Assembly (NCBI GenBank): GCA_026225945.1
Contig: JAMJFZ010000811.1
Coordinates: 310,001-374,000 of the forward strand
Length of the DNA: 64,000 nt
Source: Cricetomys ansorgei
Taxonomy: Eukaryota > Chordata > Mammalia > Rodentia > Nesomyidae
Direction: 5' to 3'
A program made the position numbers and the translations under genes. How positions within the stretch are numbered: position 1 is the first letter of the stretch; each line of letters begins with the position of its first letter. Below are positions 9,883 to 22,563 of this stretch, piece by piece. The notes beneath the pieces were generated by a model that saw nothing but the letters and a program-made list of their open reading frames with translations, made no database searches and had not been told where the DNA came from.

Positions 9883-11807
9883 AAAGGAGCGGGGCTTCTC
9901 ATTTGACATGCCCCCCGATATTGCAAAGCATACTTATTAAGTACCCCTAGTACCACACCCTTCTTGGCACACAGTGAGTATTCTATACATACTAGCTGAA
10001 TGCTGAATGTCCTCCTTTCCAAGAGCATTGGTTTCATTACAGGGATAGTATGCATCAGACTTGGACTGGCCTGGTCCTATCCAAATCTGGTACAGAATTC
10101 ACTGCCAGACACCTTTAAGCAGCCACTTCCTTCTTCGTTCCCCTTATCCCCATCCAGCTTCTGGAAGAGTAGAGCCAGCATACGGGAGACCCAGATCTCT
10201 GCATGAGATAATGGCATAAGAACACCTGTTCACTCATTTCCTGCTGCTTCTTGAAGGCCAGGGACCCATTCTTGGGGTTGGAACCTAGGGTCCTCCTTAC
10301 CAGCAGGATTTATTCTTGATGGGATGAAAGAACTAGATGGTTCCTTCAAGGCCCTCTGCATGACTCAAATGATTGTTTTCCTCCCTCACAGAAGAAATCT
10401 CTCCAAGATTGGTGGGCATTCCTTTGGCTCTGTCAGGGACAGAGGGATCTCACTCCTTCAGGTAGACAGTCCCATTTTGCTTCACAATGACCGATGGAAA
10501 CACCTGTTTAATGAGCTGCCGATCACTGTGTAATTTATACCAACTGTCTCTTGTCTGCCACCTAACCATTTTTTCCAAAATCAGCCTTCACAGGAAGTTT
10601 TTTCTGTCCCAGAGCCTTTGCCTTCCAGGTCCAGCATCCCAGTCATCTTCCAACGCATGGGTTGGGGACACTTCCCAGGACCCAGTCCTGTCACCTCTTG
10701 TCATCCACAGGATGGCATGCCTATGGTTTCACACCCAGGCCTTACCTGTGCCCTCAGCCCTCAGGGACCAGCCCCAAAACACGTCTTGGTCTGGAACTCG
10801 CAACTGTAACTGACAAAACTGTAACTGAGGTGACTGATACTTTTAGAGTAAGGACTCACTGCTCCCAGAAGCAGAAGCTTCAAAAACATCCCTAGGCGGG
10901 CTGCTTCTGACTTTGTCCTTTGGAAAGCTCTCTGGCAAGTCATTTGGAGCTAAGCATCAGAGCATGCACCGTGGGGCTTCTCTGCCATGCCTTAAAATCA
11001 ATATGCCCAGTCATTGTCTCCTGGTGCATATCCCTGCTTCCCCAAGCTACCAAACAGAAGTCACTCTACAAGGAGCCCTGCACGCTCCTCTTCCAGATCG
11101 AATACCTTTAAAATGAAGAGGCAAGGGCCTTTTATGAGGCTTCCTCCTCCCTCAACCCCCCAGGCCAAGGCTAGCCCTTTGAGCCATTCCAGGGACATGC
11201 TTTCCTGCCCGGTGACTTGGAACGGATGCCCTGAGCCCCCACCTCTGCATTTCTCCCACCTGCCTTTTTAGTCATCATCCATTTATACTCCTGCCCTAGT
11301 TTCCCAGCCTCGAGGGCCAAAACTATTAGCCCACTTACTTCCCCCTTCTAGACCTGAACAAGTCGCTGTCACTCAGGGCCTGCAGGCCTGCCAACTTCTG
11401 ACCCCTCTCCCCTTCTTGACCTCCCTTAGTCTACCAGTGTGTGTGACCAGCCAACCGAGAGGCAGGATCCTGCTCTCTTGTCCTAGGGGCTGTTGTCTGT
11501 AACATTTCCAAAGTCTTTTGACCTCTGCTGACCTTTTCCAAAGGGTCTGCCCTCCTGCCCATCAGCTTTATCAGAGTGGTCTGGCCACCAGCTTTGCCGT
11601 AGCAACACCGAGGAAGGTTCTTTCTGCAAGACCCCAAGGCAGGCCTAGGCACAAAGATCAGTCTGCTCACAAGATCCACAGGATTTGGGTGCCTTGATCT
11701 GTGGTTAGGGGTAGAGGGAACAGCCACTGTTGCTCTCTATTTGAGCTGTGAAGAGGCTCAGGCATCAAGCTGATGATGTGGACACCCTCCAGCCTGTAGG
11801 AGGCAGC

Positions 11808-12025
11808 ATGGAGTAATAGAAAAGGCACCGAAGGCTTCAGAATCGGCTAACCTAGGTTGGAATCCCAGCTTCCCATAAGCTAATGGGGTTGCCTTGGACA
11901 GGTTATCCTAACTCTCTCAGCCTTGGTTGTTTTATATGTCAGATGACACCTCCTTCACAGGAGTATATAGAGGTTAATAATAGATGTAAAAGTTCCTGAC
12001 AGATGTTAGATGCTCTGACAAGTAG
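11808..12025 (+). repeat. MIR
   Basis: Near full length: ATGGAGTAATAGAAAAGGCA, GGTTGGAATCCCAGCTTCC, TTGCCTTGGACAGGTTATCC and CTCTCAGCCTTGGTTGTTTT follow the MIR order. Confidence 0.8.
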
Positions 12026-12027
12026 TT

Positions 12028-12295
12028 ACTTTTTTTGTTTTTATCGGGGTATATTCATTGTAGGTAGTAGTGGGTTTCATGTATCCAGTGCTTTGATCAT
12101 AGTCCCCCAGTGACCTTTTCTCTCTCTCCCCTCCTGCTGTCCTACTCATTGCTTCATTCCCTGTTTCACTTCTACATTCCTGATGTCTATATTAACTGAT
12201 TTTATGTGCCTGTGTGAATTCCCAGATCCAAACTGAAAGACAAACATGTTTTCTCTCATCTGTAGCAGTTAACACTATGACTTAGATACAGAAAT
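12028..12295. repeat. Rodent L1-like fragment
   Basis: The segment with CTCTCCCCTCCTGCTGTCC, TTATGTGCCTGTGTGAATTC and CCCAGATCCAAACTGAAAGA resembles the 3' region of rodent L1/Lx copies. Orientation was not settled. Confidence 0.4.
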
Positions 12296-14129
12296 AACAC
12301 TCTAATGCTGTCAGCTGTAACTCTTAACTGTCTCTACCTTCCACACCCCACACTGCCTAGAGTGCTGTCCTGTGTCCTCTCTTCTCACCTGCATACTCAG
12401 ACGCCTCCCCTCTTGGGAAGCCTTTCCTACCTGTCCACCTATTCGGGTACTTCCTTCCATGAGCTTATACAGTGTTGGCCCAGAGCTTACTACAGAGGGC
12501 TCAGTCATTTTTCTATTTCAAGAGACCCCAAAACTATGAAAAGGCTCATGCTTTGGAGACAGACTTGGCTTTAAAACATGTCTCTGTTATATCGTTATGT
12601 TTAAGCTCTTTGCTATCTCTGAGATCATAAACCTCAGATCTTCTTAAGGATCAGGCACACTGTCCCTGACTCTGAGAATCTCATGCTGACAAATGTGAAA
12701 ACAGGCCATGGTGTGGGTGCCCTGGCAGGAAGAGGAACAAAGGGCTTTGTGGACATGAAGGAGGAAATGCCCTCTTGTCGCTGATGAGCAGGGAGGTGGA
12801 ATGAGTTACAGAAAGACTCCTGGAAGAGCGGGTGATCCCCCTTCCAGGAAGAGTAATAGGAAGACAGTTCTCTTGTAGGGAGTCTAATTCACTGGTGTCA
12901 GGCTTCTATACTATCCTATAGGGTGTACTGACGATACATTCTCATCCTTGCTGCTGCTGCCTCTGTCTGTTGTTGGCTTAGAGCAGGAAGGCTCTGCTTC
13001 CATACTTGACTTTGCAAGTACAAGAAAAGACAGAGAAGGACAAGTGGGCAAGATGACTGCAAAGAGAAGTCACAGGGAGATGGCTGCAGCTGCCTTACCT
13101 CAGCACACCCGGGGCTGCTAAGCTGCATCAGCGTGGCTTCCTCTCAGGAATGTGCTCCCATGGGGCAGCTCTGTCTGCCTAAAGCATATGTTGTGTGATC
13201 GTGGTGGGGGCTTTTGACTCAATTCCTTCAGAGAAATGAGCCCTACAGCCCTGAGGCATCCACTGAGTATAAGGAAGTCACTTTTCTCTGGGGCATCTAA
13301 AATGGTACAAGGTAAATGCACTCTTGGGAGAAGTGATGCTCATTTTTGTTAGCAGCCTGATTCTTAGTTGCTCTTCTGCTGGCCTCTAGCACTCACCCAT
13401 TGTTTGCAGCACTGCCCCTCTACTCCTGCAATTCTTTCTGCCTTTTGTGTCCCACTGAGGCCTTCTCAGACTGTTGGGCTTCTTTCTACCAGCCAGTCCC
13501 CATTCTGGGCACCTTCCTGCTGCCGTCTTCCCTGCCCCTGGGACGAGAGTACAGTGTCACTAAACTAAGGTAGAGTGCAGACCAAGGGTGTATCCTTCAT
13601 CTCCACCTCCTTAGGTACACACGGCATACTACTCGCACATTTTCAGTGGACTAACACCTCCAAGAGCACTGCATGGCTTCCTAACCCACCCACTCTTGGT
13701 GCCCTGCTGCGTCCCATCTGAGCCGCCTCTTTACCTTTTCTTCCTGATGCTGCTTCCTGGCGCTCCTTACCTCAGAAGTGCTTGGCCCTTCTGAAATCCT
13801 ATCCACCCTCCCAAGGGCCTCGTCTGCCTTTCCTTCCTACATTCAAGCTTCTTCTTTGACCCCTTCTCTGAGTGCTTGGCTGAACTGTCAGTATAAACCT
13901 GACAGCATCCACTGAGTCCCTAAACTGCAGCCTGCCCGAGGCAAAGAGCATTTCCAGTGTAGCCATCCTCCCTGTAGCAGTCTGTTGTTAGCCCATCGTC
14001 AGGACCAAAACACTCAATGCTCCGTTTCTTGTTCCACTTCACTGTCTGTCCATCTGTCTACACTGGCAGATGTTGTGCCGTCAGCTTTCTTTGCCTGGGG
14101 CTGTCTGCCCTCTGTTGAAACTTCACACC

Positions 14130-14250
14130 CAGCAATGCAAAGAAGTTCTGGCTCTGCTACCCACAAATTCTCCTTTGAACAAATTATTTCTCATTCTCCA
14201 TAAAATAGAGCAGCTACTGAAACTGATCTCAAGGACCTCTTCCAACCCTG
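14130..14250 (+). repeat. MIR fragment
   Basis: TGAACAAATTATTTCTCATT, CTCCATAAAATAGAGCAG and GACCTCTTCCAACCCTGGTG follow the second half of MIR. Confidence 0.55.
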
Positions 14251-14311
14251 GTGTTCTGGGTAGCCTCTGGGAAAGTCTTCCATCATTTATCAAGCATTTG
14301 CTGTAGTAGTC

Positions 14312-14690
14312 AAACATTTTATTGCTGTGACAAAATGCCCAGTATAAAGCTTAAGGGAAATAATTTGGTTTGCTCACAGTTTCAGAGGTTTTAGACCATC
14401 ATGGTGGGGAAAGTATGGCAGAGCAGCTTGTAGGAAGGAGAGGAAGAAACAGAGAGAGAGAGAGAGAGTCAGAGAGACTGTGCTAGCGGGCTTCCTCTTT
14501 TCCTCCTTTATTCTTTCCAGGCCCCCAGCATATGTGATGGTGTTACCCACATTCAGAATGGATCTTCCCCCGCTTAGCCAATCCTCTCTGGAAACTCACT
14601 CACAGACACATCTCTGGATGCTTTAGCAGTTTACTTGGGGCCTCTTGACCTAATCATGGTGACAGTGAAGATTAGCCATCACATTTGCTA
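14312..14690 (+). repeat. Unnamed rodent interspersed repeat, copy 2 (diverged)
   Basis: TTTATTGCTGTGACAAAATGCCC, TGCTCACAGTTTCAGAGG and GACCATCATGGTGGGGAAAG match the family order. A GA microsatellite has grown inside it near 14450-14470. Confidence 0.6.
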
Positions 14691-14867
14691 AGCACCTCTC
14701 CTGTCACAGGCCCCCAGCCTAGGCACAGGGCAATGGTGTGATCCAGACCTGGGTGCTGCCCTAAGGAACTCATAGCTTTCAAGAAATCTAGACATTTAAC
14801 AATGACTCAGATGTTGTAGTAGAGACCTAGAGAATGTGCTGTGGGATTGCAGAGAAAAGATCTTACT

Positions 14868-14957
14868 CTATGTGTTGTGGAATACCTGTCATCCCAGCAC
14901 TTAGGAGGTAGAGGCAGGAGGATGCAGAGTTTGAGGCCAGCCTGGGGTATATGAGAC

Positions 14958-14960
<3 letters not shown>
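14868..14960 (+). repeat. B1 SINE 5' part, followed by purine tract
   Basis: CCTGTCATCCCAGCACTTAG, GGTAGAGGCAGGAGGATGCA and GAGGCCAGCCTGGGGTATAT are sense B1 landmarks. Confidence 0.82.
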
Positions 14961-15002
<42 letters not shown>

Positions 15003-15101
15003 AAGAAGGGAGGGAGGAAGGAAGGAGAGGAAAGAAAAGAAAAAGGGAAAGAAAAAGAGAGAGAAAGGGAGGGAAGAAGGAAGGGAAAGAGAAGAAAAAG
15101 G
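14961..15101 (+). repeat. 141-nt pure purine tract (GA, GGAA, GAAAA units)
   Basis: All bases are A or G. It begins as a GA dinucleotide run directly at the 3' end of a B1 and changes to mixed GGAA and GAAAA units. Confidence 0.95.
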
Positions 15102-15111
15102 TTTAATGAGA

Positions 15112-15248
15112 TATAGCTGTAATTGAAGCACTTGGAGGCCTGAGGTAGTAGAATTGTAAGTTTCAGGCCAGCAGGACTACACATTGAGTTAAAAGCCAGT
15201 CTGGGCTGTACAATGAGACTCTGTCACAAAACAGAACTTAAATAAATA
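15112..15248 (+). repeat. B1 SINE (diverged)
   Basis: GCTGTAATTGAAGCACTTGG, AAAGCCAGTCTGGGCTGTAC and GAGACTCTGTCACAAAACAG are diverged sense B1 landmarks. Confidence 0.75.
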
Positions 15249-15551
15249 CCCTCTTCTAAGTCTAATAAGGGCAAGGAAAACCTGGTATCTACAATCTGAA
15301 AGGATGACTTCAAGGCCCCAGGTTGGTAAGGGAGGTAACTAGAGGGTGGCCACATGTTCAAAGGCATGGCAGATACAGCAGAATCTACTCTTCAGTAGAG
15401 TACAGTTCGTTTAGAAGAGCAAGGACTCAGGTGTCAGAGGGCAAGAATGGAAGGTTTATAATGCATCATGTGAAGGAAGTTGAACTTTTCCTCCAGGGCA
15501 AACCATGACAATTTAGAGAAACATGACAGGTTTTGTGGAGTTTTTTGTTGT

Positions 15552-15652
15552 TTGTCTAGTTTTGAGACAAGGTTTTAATGTGTTCCAGGCTAGCATGAAC
15601 TTGCTATGTAGCAAAGGATGACCTTGAACCCCTGATCCTCTTGCAAGTTTCC
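15552..15652 (-). repeat. B1 SINE (diverged)
   Basis: TTTTGAGACAAGGTTTTAAT, CTAGCATGAACTTGCTATGT and GACCTTGAACCCCTGATCC are reverse-strand B1 pieces. Confidence 0.75.
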
Positions 15653-16368
15653 AAAAAGTTTATCTGCTTCTGAAATAGGTAAATTGTGGAACCCTTACAG
15701 CAACCTTTACAGAAATGAATGGACTTGTACTCTGTCAACGTGCGTGGGTCACATGTCTTAGTCGGTAGTGTAAGAAGTAGAATAGTGGCTAATCTGTGGG
15801 ACACTGGGAGTGACAGGAAGAGGACCCACAGGGTCTCCCAGGGTGTTATATGGGGTAGTTATGCAGAGTCCCTATCTTGAAAGTGTATTGAACTGCACCC
15901 TTCTATGCTTTTTTTTCCCTCTGTGAGTCCTGAGCTACTGAACTCACTCCACATGTAAGTCTCACCTCATAGCGCCAAGCCACCCCCACTGAACTCATGA
16001 ATAAAATCACTTTCTTATTCTACATCAAGATAACTTCTTAGCCCTTTTTCACTCCTCTAATTTCTATGTCTCCCTTACCAACTCCTAAGCTCATATCACA
16101 AAAAAGTGCAGACTGCAGGCAGAGAGGAACTTCCTCCCCTTGCTTCCACCGCCTGCCTGCACTGTGCCTCTCCCAGAAAGACACAACAATTAGGGCAGTT
16201 CCTAAGGCCAGCCCTTCAGGGCTCTGGCTCCTCTTTCCTCCCACTTTCTCAAGGACTCTGCTCCCCATTCCTGCCTTCCTGTCCTGCATCGCTTCTTTCT
16301 CCTTCCCTAAATGCTCATTCTCATAAGTGTGAAAATGTGACTCATTCATCTCATGTATAAAAACAAAA

Positions 16369-16575
16369 ACAGGCCAAGCACACCTTTAATCCCAGCACTG
16401 GGGAGGCAGAGGCAGGTGGATCTCTGTGAGTTCAAGGCCAGCCTGGTCTAGAGTGAGTTCCAGGACAGCCAGAGTTACAACAGAGAAACCCTGTCTCAAA
16501 AATAAATAAATAAACAAACAAACAAACAAACAAACAAATAAATAAATAAGTGAATAAATAAATAGATAAATGCAG
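16369..16575 (+). repeat. B1 SINE with AAAC/AAAT microsatellite tail
   Basis: A well-preserved B1 (CTTTAATCCCAGCACTGGGG, GTTCAAGGCCAGCCTGGTC, GAAACCCTGTCTCAAAAAT). Its A-tail has become alternating AAAC and AAAT repeats from about 16504. Confidence 0.92.
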
Positions 16576-16689
16576 CTCCATAGTGCCCTTTAGAACTCAC
16601 CTGGTGTGTGTATATCTTGATGACTAAAGTTCTCAAAGGAATGATTGTCATCCCTCACTCTGCCCCTCATCTTCTCTTTCCTGAACCTC

Positions 16690-16961
16690 AACCATAAGCC
16701 TCAGTGTTAACATGGCTTAAATGGTACCATCATCATCTTGATTTTTTAGATCCAAAACCTAAATCATCCTTGAATTCTTTTCTCTTCCACTCCACGGACA
16801 GTGCTCTAGTAAGTCCTGTCGATTGTCCCTCAACTCAAGTTGAAAGCCCCATCATCTCCCCTGGGCTACCCTTAGAAAACTATTCTCACGGTATGTTCCT
16901 GTCCCTCTCAATCCATCCACCAAATAACAGCCAAAGGGATCTTCCTGAGATATGTCATACT
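16690..16961 (+). repeat. L2-like fragment, 5' of a B1 insertion
   Basis: ACCATCATCATCTTGATT, CCTTGAATTCTTTTCTCTTC and CATCCACCAAATAACAGCC resemble old LINE-type sequence that resumes after the B1 at 16962. The assignment is tentative. Confidence 0.4.
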
Positions 16962-17098
16962 CCAGCTGGTGGCACATGCCTTTAATCCCAGCACTCAGGA
17001 GGCAGAGGCAAGCCGTTCAAGGACAGCCTGGTCTACAGATGGAGTTCCAGAGAAACCCTGTCTCAAAGAACCAAAAACAAAACAAACAAACGAAAAGC
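16962..17098 (+). repeat. B1 SINE
   Basis: GGTGGCACATGCCTTTAATCC, AGGAGGCAGAGGCAAGCC, and AAACCCTGTCTCAAAGAACC with an AAAC-rich tail. Confidence 0.9.
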
Positions 17099-17435
17099 TA
17101 CCAGTTTCCTACTTAAAACTACCTTGACCTCAGCACCTCCACTCCATCGTTCAAGTCTTTTCTCAAACGTCCCTTCTCAGGAACCCTCCCAAGCCACCAT
17201 AGTAAAAGTTGCTCCGATGCCACTTTATTCTGTTACCCTATTTTCCCTTCCTTGTGGCTCTTCATTTGCCACCTGCAAATCTGTTTGTCTTTAGTATTGG
17301 TCTCTTTCCTACCAGCACATCAAGTCTTGTGGCCACAGAGACCTTATCTCTGTTGTACAGCTCCTAGAAGGATAGTCCATAAGGAGCATATGGAAGGTGA
17401 TTCATAAATAGTTATTGACTGACAAAGGAACCTCG
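17099..17435 (+). repeat. L2-like 3' region
   Basis: TCAAGTCTTTTCTCAAACGTCC, TTCTCAGGAACCCTCCCAAGC, CTCCTAGAAGGATAGTCCAT and ATAAATAGTTATTGACTGAC follow the order of the L2 3' end (caagtctcagctcaaatgtc ... aataaatatttgttgaatg). Confidence 0.6.
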
Positions 17436-18084
17436 TGACCTTCCTGTCAAGATGGCTTGGGGTGGGGGACAGTTGGACAGGTGAGTTTAAACAGTAAGAC
17501 TGAAGGTGGTCATTCTCTTGTTGATGGCTAAGGCTAACATCTGTGGAAGGTAGTACAGCTGAAGAGCAAATGGCAAGGGCCCCACTGATGTAAGCCCAAG
17601 AAAAGGAGCTAGCCCAGGGATTCAGGAAACCAAAATTTAGCTGAGAAACAGTAATACTTTTAAGTACAATCAAAATCAATTGCTAGAAAAAAAGGATGTT
17701 TTTAGAGGGAATGCCAACTACAAGCCCAGATTTGTTGCAAGTTTCCACAGACATAAAATGACTCTGAAAAGTCACTATGAAAGTGTCTCATAGAGGGCAG
17801 GTAGCAAGGTTCACTGACTGGCAGAGTTCATGGACCCCACACTAAGCATCACTGCTGTACTGCCTCCGGGCAGAGATGGGAGACAGACGAGCAGAAGACA
17901 AGATAGCCTCTGCTCTGGAGCCCACAGTTCAGGACACACTTCGTGGCAGGGGGTCAGGCTGCAGGCGGGAACTGTGGTGCCCAGCTCTGCGCTGTCTGAG
18001 CTGTGTAATCCTAGCACCTCTCTCGCATCACTTTTTCATCTACAAAATGAAGAGATCGTGGTGGTGACAAAAGTTTCTTTTTTA

Positions 18085-18312
18085 GCTTGACACAGATACA
18101 AAATCTTCATGCTAGTAGTTGTCTAGGGGAAGTACTGGGGAGAGATTGCTAATGGGCACAAGGTGCACAAGGTATGCATGAAGATATTCTAAAGTAGATT
18201 ATGATGATGTTGTACAGAACTGTCTGTATGCTAAAAAGCATTAAATCATATACTTTGAATAGGCAAACTTTGTGGCATGTAAATTATATTTCAGGAAGCT
18301 ATTGAAAAAGAA
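18085..18312 (+). repeat. L1M-type 3' end
   Basis: AGATTGCTAATGGGCACAAG, GTTGTACAGAACTGTCTGTA and GTAAATTATATTTCAGGAAGC match the end of ancient L1 3' regions (aactctgtgaatatac ... gtgaattatatctcaataaag). Confidence 0.65.
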
Positions 18313-18501
18313 AAAAAATTCCCATAACATTCCAAACTGAAAAATACTGGATTGGGTGGGTTGCTTGGAAGCAAGTCAGAAAGCCAAGAAAAATGGAATC
18401 AGTTTCACAGCTTACATGGCAGATAAGATGGCCCATTGACAGTCTAAGTCAGTGTCCTTCTCTGTCAGTATGGCTTTCAGTATCTCAAAAGTACTATTAG
18501 G

Positions 18502-18702
18502 AGGCTGGAGAGATAGCTCACCCTGAGCCTAAGAGCACTTGCTGCTCTTGCAGAAGACCTGAACTCGTTTCCGCACCCAATCTGAGCTGCTCACAACTAC
18601 CTGTAACTCCAGCTCTGGGGCATCCAACATCCTCTTCTGGCTTCCACAGTCACTTATACACAGGTGATACAGACACACACATAAAAAAATTTTTAAAAAT
18701 GC
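18502..18702 (+). repeat. B3-type SINE
   Basis: GGCTGGAGAGATAGCTCACC, GAGCACTTGCTGCTCTTGC, ACTACCTGTAACTCCAGCTC and CATCCTCTTCTGGCTTCC are in order, ending in an A-rich tail. Confidence 0.9.
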
Positions 18703-18737
18703 AGTTAAAAACTTATCTGTAAACATTCTCTTACTCT

Positions 18738-18874
18738 TGCTAGGCAGTGGTGATGCATACCACTCAGGAGGCGGGGGCAGGCTGTCCTTATAGTTCAAGG
18801 ACAGCCTGGTCTATAGAGTAAGTTCGAGGACAGCCAGGGTTACACAGGGAAACCCTGTCTCCAAAAAAAAAAAA
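18738..18874 (+). repeat. B1 SINE
   Basis: GCTAGGCAGTGGTGATGCAT, GTTCAAGGACAGCCTGGTC and GGGAAACCCTGTCTCC, then poly-A. Confidence 0.9.
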
Positions 18875-20609
18875 AGTCTCTGACTCTCAATGGGCTTTTG
18901 ATTGATTTTTTTTTATTATCTTAACATATTTACTGCATACCCCATTGCAAAAGCTTATTTTTTAGTTATATATAAAATAATTGTTTTATGCACTGTTGGG
19001 CGAGGAACTGTCTAGAGTGTTTTGTATTGTTTGCAGGTATTGGATTCTGTGGGGATTACTAATGATTGCTAATGATCTGCATGTGCTATCAGTAGAATAC
19101 CTGAGGAGTTCTGATCAATAAAACACCTGAGCTCAGATGCTTGCAGTTCCACTGCACCTGGCATGACGGTGGTTCCCTCTGCTGAGGTCTGGCAGAGTTT
19201 GCAGATATGAATATGCCTCCATGTCTCTTTGCTGAGCTGCCACAGCAGCATACTACTACATACCCTACCCATTGGAAAGCTGTCAGAGTAGAAACATTAG
19301 ACAAATAATTACTAAATTTTTAGCTAACAATGTAAGTACTGTTACTGAAGAGTAGAAGGTACCATGAGAGGATAATAGAAACTTAATCTAGTCCAGGTGG
19401 GCTGGGGAAGTCTGCTGATCAAATCTGTGTGTGCAGAGCTCTGAAATGTAGATACTAGCCCATCATCTAGCTTGAAATAGCCCTGTGGAGGGAAATGGCC
19501 ATTAGTTACACTCAGGGACCAACAGTCACTGGGAAGTAGGGATGTTTTATGGCATTGTCATTGAAGTCCACACTTTGGATCAGGTGCAGCATAGGCCTGC
19601 TGTGACCCTGCCTGCGTCCTCCCTCAGCAGTCAGCCAACTTGGAAGCTTCCTTTACTCATCCCCAGGATGAGGTATTTCTGTACACCCATGCCTGTGGAG
19701 TCAGCAAGTGGCTGAGCTGGCATGAGCCTGGTCACCATACTTTCCAGAACCACCTGCCACCCAGGCACCCGCGTTTCGTCAGGGCTTTAATGGGCTCCAA
19801 GCAGTCCTCAGATGAGCCTGGCTGGCATCCGGCATGAGCTCATCACCGCCAACAGTAGCAGCTGGAAGCCAGGGCTCCCCTGGGTGAAGGAGAGGTCAGC
19901 CTTGGCTAGGCAAGGTCATTCTGTGTTCCATATCCTCCACCTGCACTGTACCTGGAAACAGCTGAGTAGGGCTCACAATTCCCAAGGCCAGCTGCCCTTT
20001 GCCAGCTTATTCATGGAAAGTCTTAGGCTGGAAAAGAAAGACTCTGCATTAGAAAGTGAGGGTCAGGGCCTACAGAATACCAGCAAAAGATCAGACTGGA
20101 GATGAACCAGAACCAAGATTCCCTTCCCCAAAAGAAGTTTGGTTCTAGCATTCTGTGCTCCGTTTCTCTGGACAGAAGCCTCACCATGTCCTGGAAGAAT
20201 ACAACAAGGATGTTCTCTGTGGGTTTGGACCACACACTCCTTTCAACTATATGTTGAAATGAATTCCTTTTGTTACAACAGAAGGGAACTTGCCACTATG
20301 AAACCCTTCAGGGATTCCCTTTGAAGTAATGGATCCCCATGTGGTAGGAAGTGCTTACCGGGCATTGGGATCTGACATGTACATATTCTGACAATGACCC
20401 TATCTGACCCGAGTCCTTCCCTTTCACCTTTTCTATGTGAATAGCATCAGTTTACCTTCCCTAAAATAAGTTAACTTGTGACACCCAAATCTCCCATTAC
20501 AGTGTTTTGTGACTTTGAATGAACAGTTGCCTTATGATTTACCTAAGTGCATACAATTCTAAATTTTTCATATTTATTCAGCAACTATTAACTTTTTCTG
20601 CAAACGTTC

Positions 20610-20812
20610 ACTGTGCTAGGCTTTTCTGTGTGCTCTTAAAGCAGCCTGTCTAATTTCCTTACCTCCGTTATTCAGAACTAAATTATCTCCTTCCCACTGA
20701 AACCACAGAAGGCAGAAAATGGACCTGGCTGCTTATATCCCCAGCATCCCAACACTGCTCTTAGCACATGACAATTAGTATTTGTTGATTAAATTAATTT
20801 ATAAATGGGCAC
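20610..20812 (+). repeat. L2/MIR-like 3' end
   Basis: TATATCCCCAGCATCCCAAC, CTCTTAGCACATGACAATTA and GTATTTGTTGATTAAATTAA resemble the old L2 end pattern. Confidence 0.45.
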
Positions 20813-21163
20813 AAACAATATAGGGAATATAAGAGGACAACAAAGCCCTTCTCTTGTTTTCCTTCCTGGTAATTGGCGATGAGGAGGTGGAAAACCCGTA
20901 CTGGCCTTATAACTAGTGTTGTGGATTAGGTGGAACTGCAGGCCCAGGCCCCACAGAATTCAAGCAGGCAAAGGAAAAGAGCAAAGCTACTTTGTGAAAT
21001 GGAAACAGAATGAGCCCTGGACCTGCATGCGATGTAGAGATTATAGGAAAATGGCTACCCATTGGACTGTTAAGGAGACTTGAGTGCAGAAGGCCTTTGG
21101 GATGAAACACCTGGGATAAATTTGCAGTCAAAATAATTTTGAAGTGATTGATTTTGAAGTGAT

Positions 21164-21232
21164 TGCTGTGCACGCACACACACATGTGCGTGTGTGTCTG
21201 TCTGTGTGTCTCTGTCTCTGTGTGTGTTTGAC
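21164..21232 (+). repeat. (CA)/(GT) rich simple repeat
   Basis: A CACACACA run switches to GTGTGTGT with TCTGTCTG interruptions. Confidence 0.85.
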
Positions 21233-22261
21233 CATGATTTTTACTTTTAAAAGGGTACAGTATAAAGTCTCATGAGCCTAGCAAAGAAGGATACACAGTT
21301 ACACAGTGGGAAAGAGATGACCCTGCCACGTGTCTGGTCCTCCTCAGAGGCAAGCCTTGTGACTTTTTTTATGATCCTCCCTATGGCTGCTATTATCAGT
21401 TAGCACCATAGGAGAAAACCTCACACATGTATTTGGGGGATAAATCTGAAATGGGTCTCACTAGGATATAATCAAGGTGTCTTCAGAGATGCCTTTATTT
21501 TTGGAGACTCTAGTAAAAGAATCTGTTCTCTTCAGTTTCTGGAGGCCTTCATTCCATGCCTTGTAGCCCCATCCGTCTTCAAAGCTAGCAGTGACCAATC
21601 AAGTCTTTTTCGTATTTCATCACTCTGATATCTTTTTCCCTTCCTCTCCCTTTATAAAGACCCTGTGGTTATGTTGGGCCAACCTGGATAACCCAAGGTA
21701 TCTCAGAGTCAACTGATAAGCAACCTTGTTTCTGCAGCCTTCGTGCCCGTTCTTGTCCCCGTGACATATTCACAGGCTCCCAGGACTTGAGAACATCTTG
21801 TGTGCAAACTGTGTCTGCCTAGAACACTCTCAGATATTTTATACATGTTCGTTTTTATTCTTGTTTTCGAACAGTTGATATTTGCACATAGCACAAACTT
21901 CAAAAGAGTTTTCAGTGATAGTCTTACTCCTATCCCAGCTCCAATCAAAGTATTGTCCAGTCTGTTGTATTTCTTCTTTTTCTTTTTCTTCCTTGCAATT
22001 AATCAGGGGAGACACTTGTAAAGTCTGGTTCATCGGACTTTCCCCCTAAACCTGACATTGCCTGAGCTTTTTGCCAGAACCGATCTTCATGCAACACTTG
22101 CAAGATGGATGTTTTCTGTATTTTGTAAGCCCAGCACTCACCCCACAGTAACCAGTTGGCATGAGGCCTTCTTTGGTATGTATGCCCCCCCTTATATCTA
22201 TAGATATACTCATGGATACATACTGTTTTAATGCCTGTGATTCATTAGTGCTAAAATTGTG

Positions 22262-22435
22262 TCTGATTTTACCAGAGTAGTTATCTTTCTTTTTCTTTCT
22301 TTCTCTTCTTTTTTTTTTCTTTGTTGTTGTTGTTACTGTTGTTGTTGTTGTTTGTTGCTGTTGGTTGGTTGGTTGGTTAGTTTGGTTTGGTTTTAGGGTT
22401 TTGTTTTTGTTTTTTGTTTTGTTTTGTTTTGTTTT
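22262..22435 (-). repeat. T-rich and TTG/TTGG/GTTTT simple-repeat block upstream of a B1
   Basis: Successive runs of CTTT, TTG, GGTT and GTTTT units, read on the opposite strand as the expanded A-tail of the adjoining minus-strand B1. Confidence 0.8.
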
Positions 22436-22563
22436 TTGAGACCGGGTTCTTTCAACAGAGCCCTGGCTATCCTGGAACTCACTATATAGACCAGGCTGTC
22501 CTAGAAATTGACAGAGTTTCTCCTGCTTCTGCCTCCTGAGATTAAAGGTGTACACCACCATAT
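22434..22563 (-). repeat. B1 SINE
   Basis: TTTTTGAGACCGGGTTCTTT, GCTATCCTGGAACTCACTAT and AGATTAAAGGTGTACACCACC are reverse-strand B1 landmarks. Confidence 0.88.
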
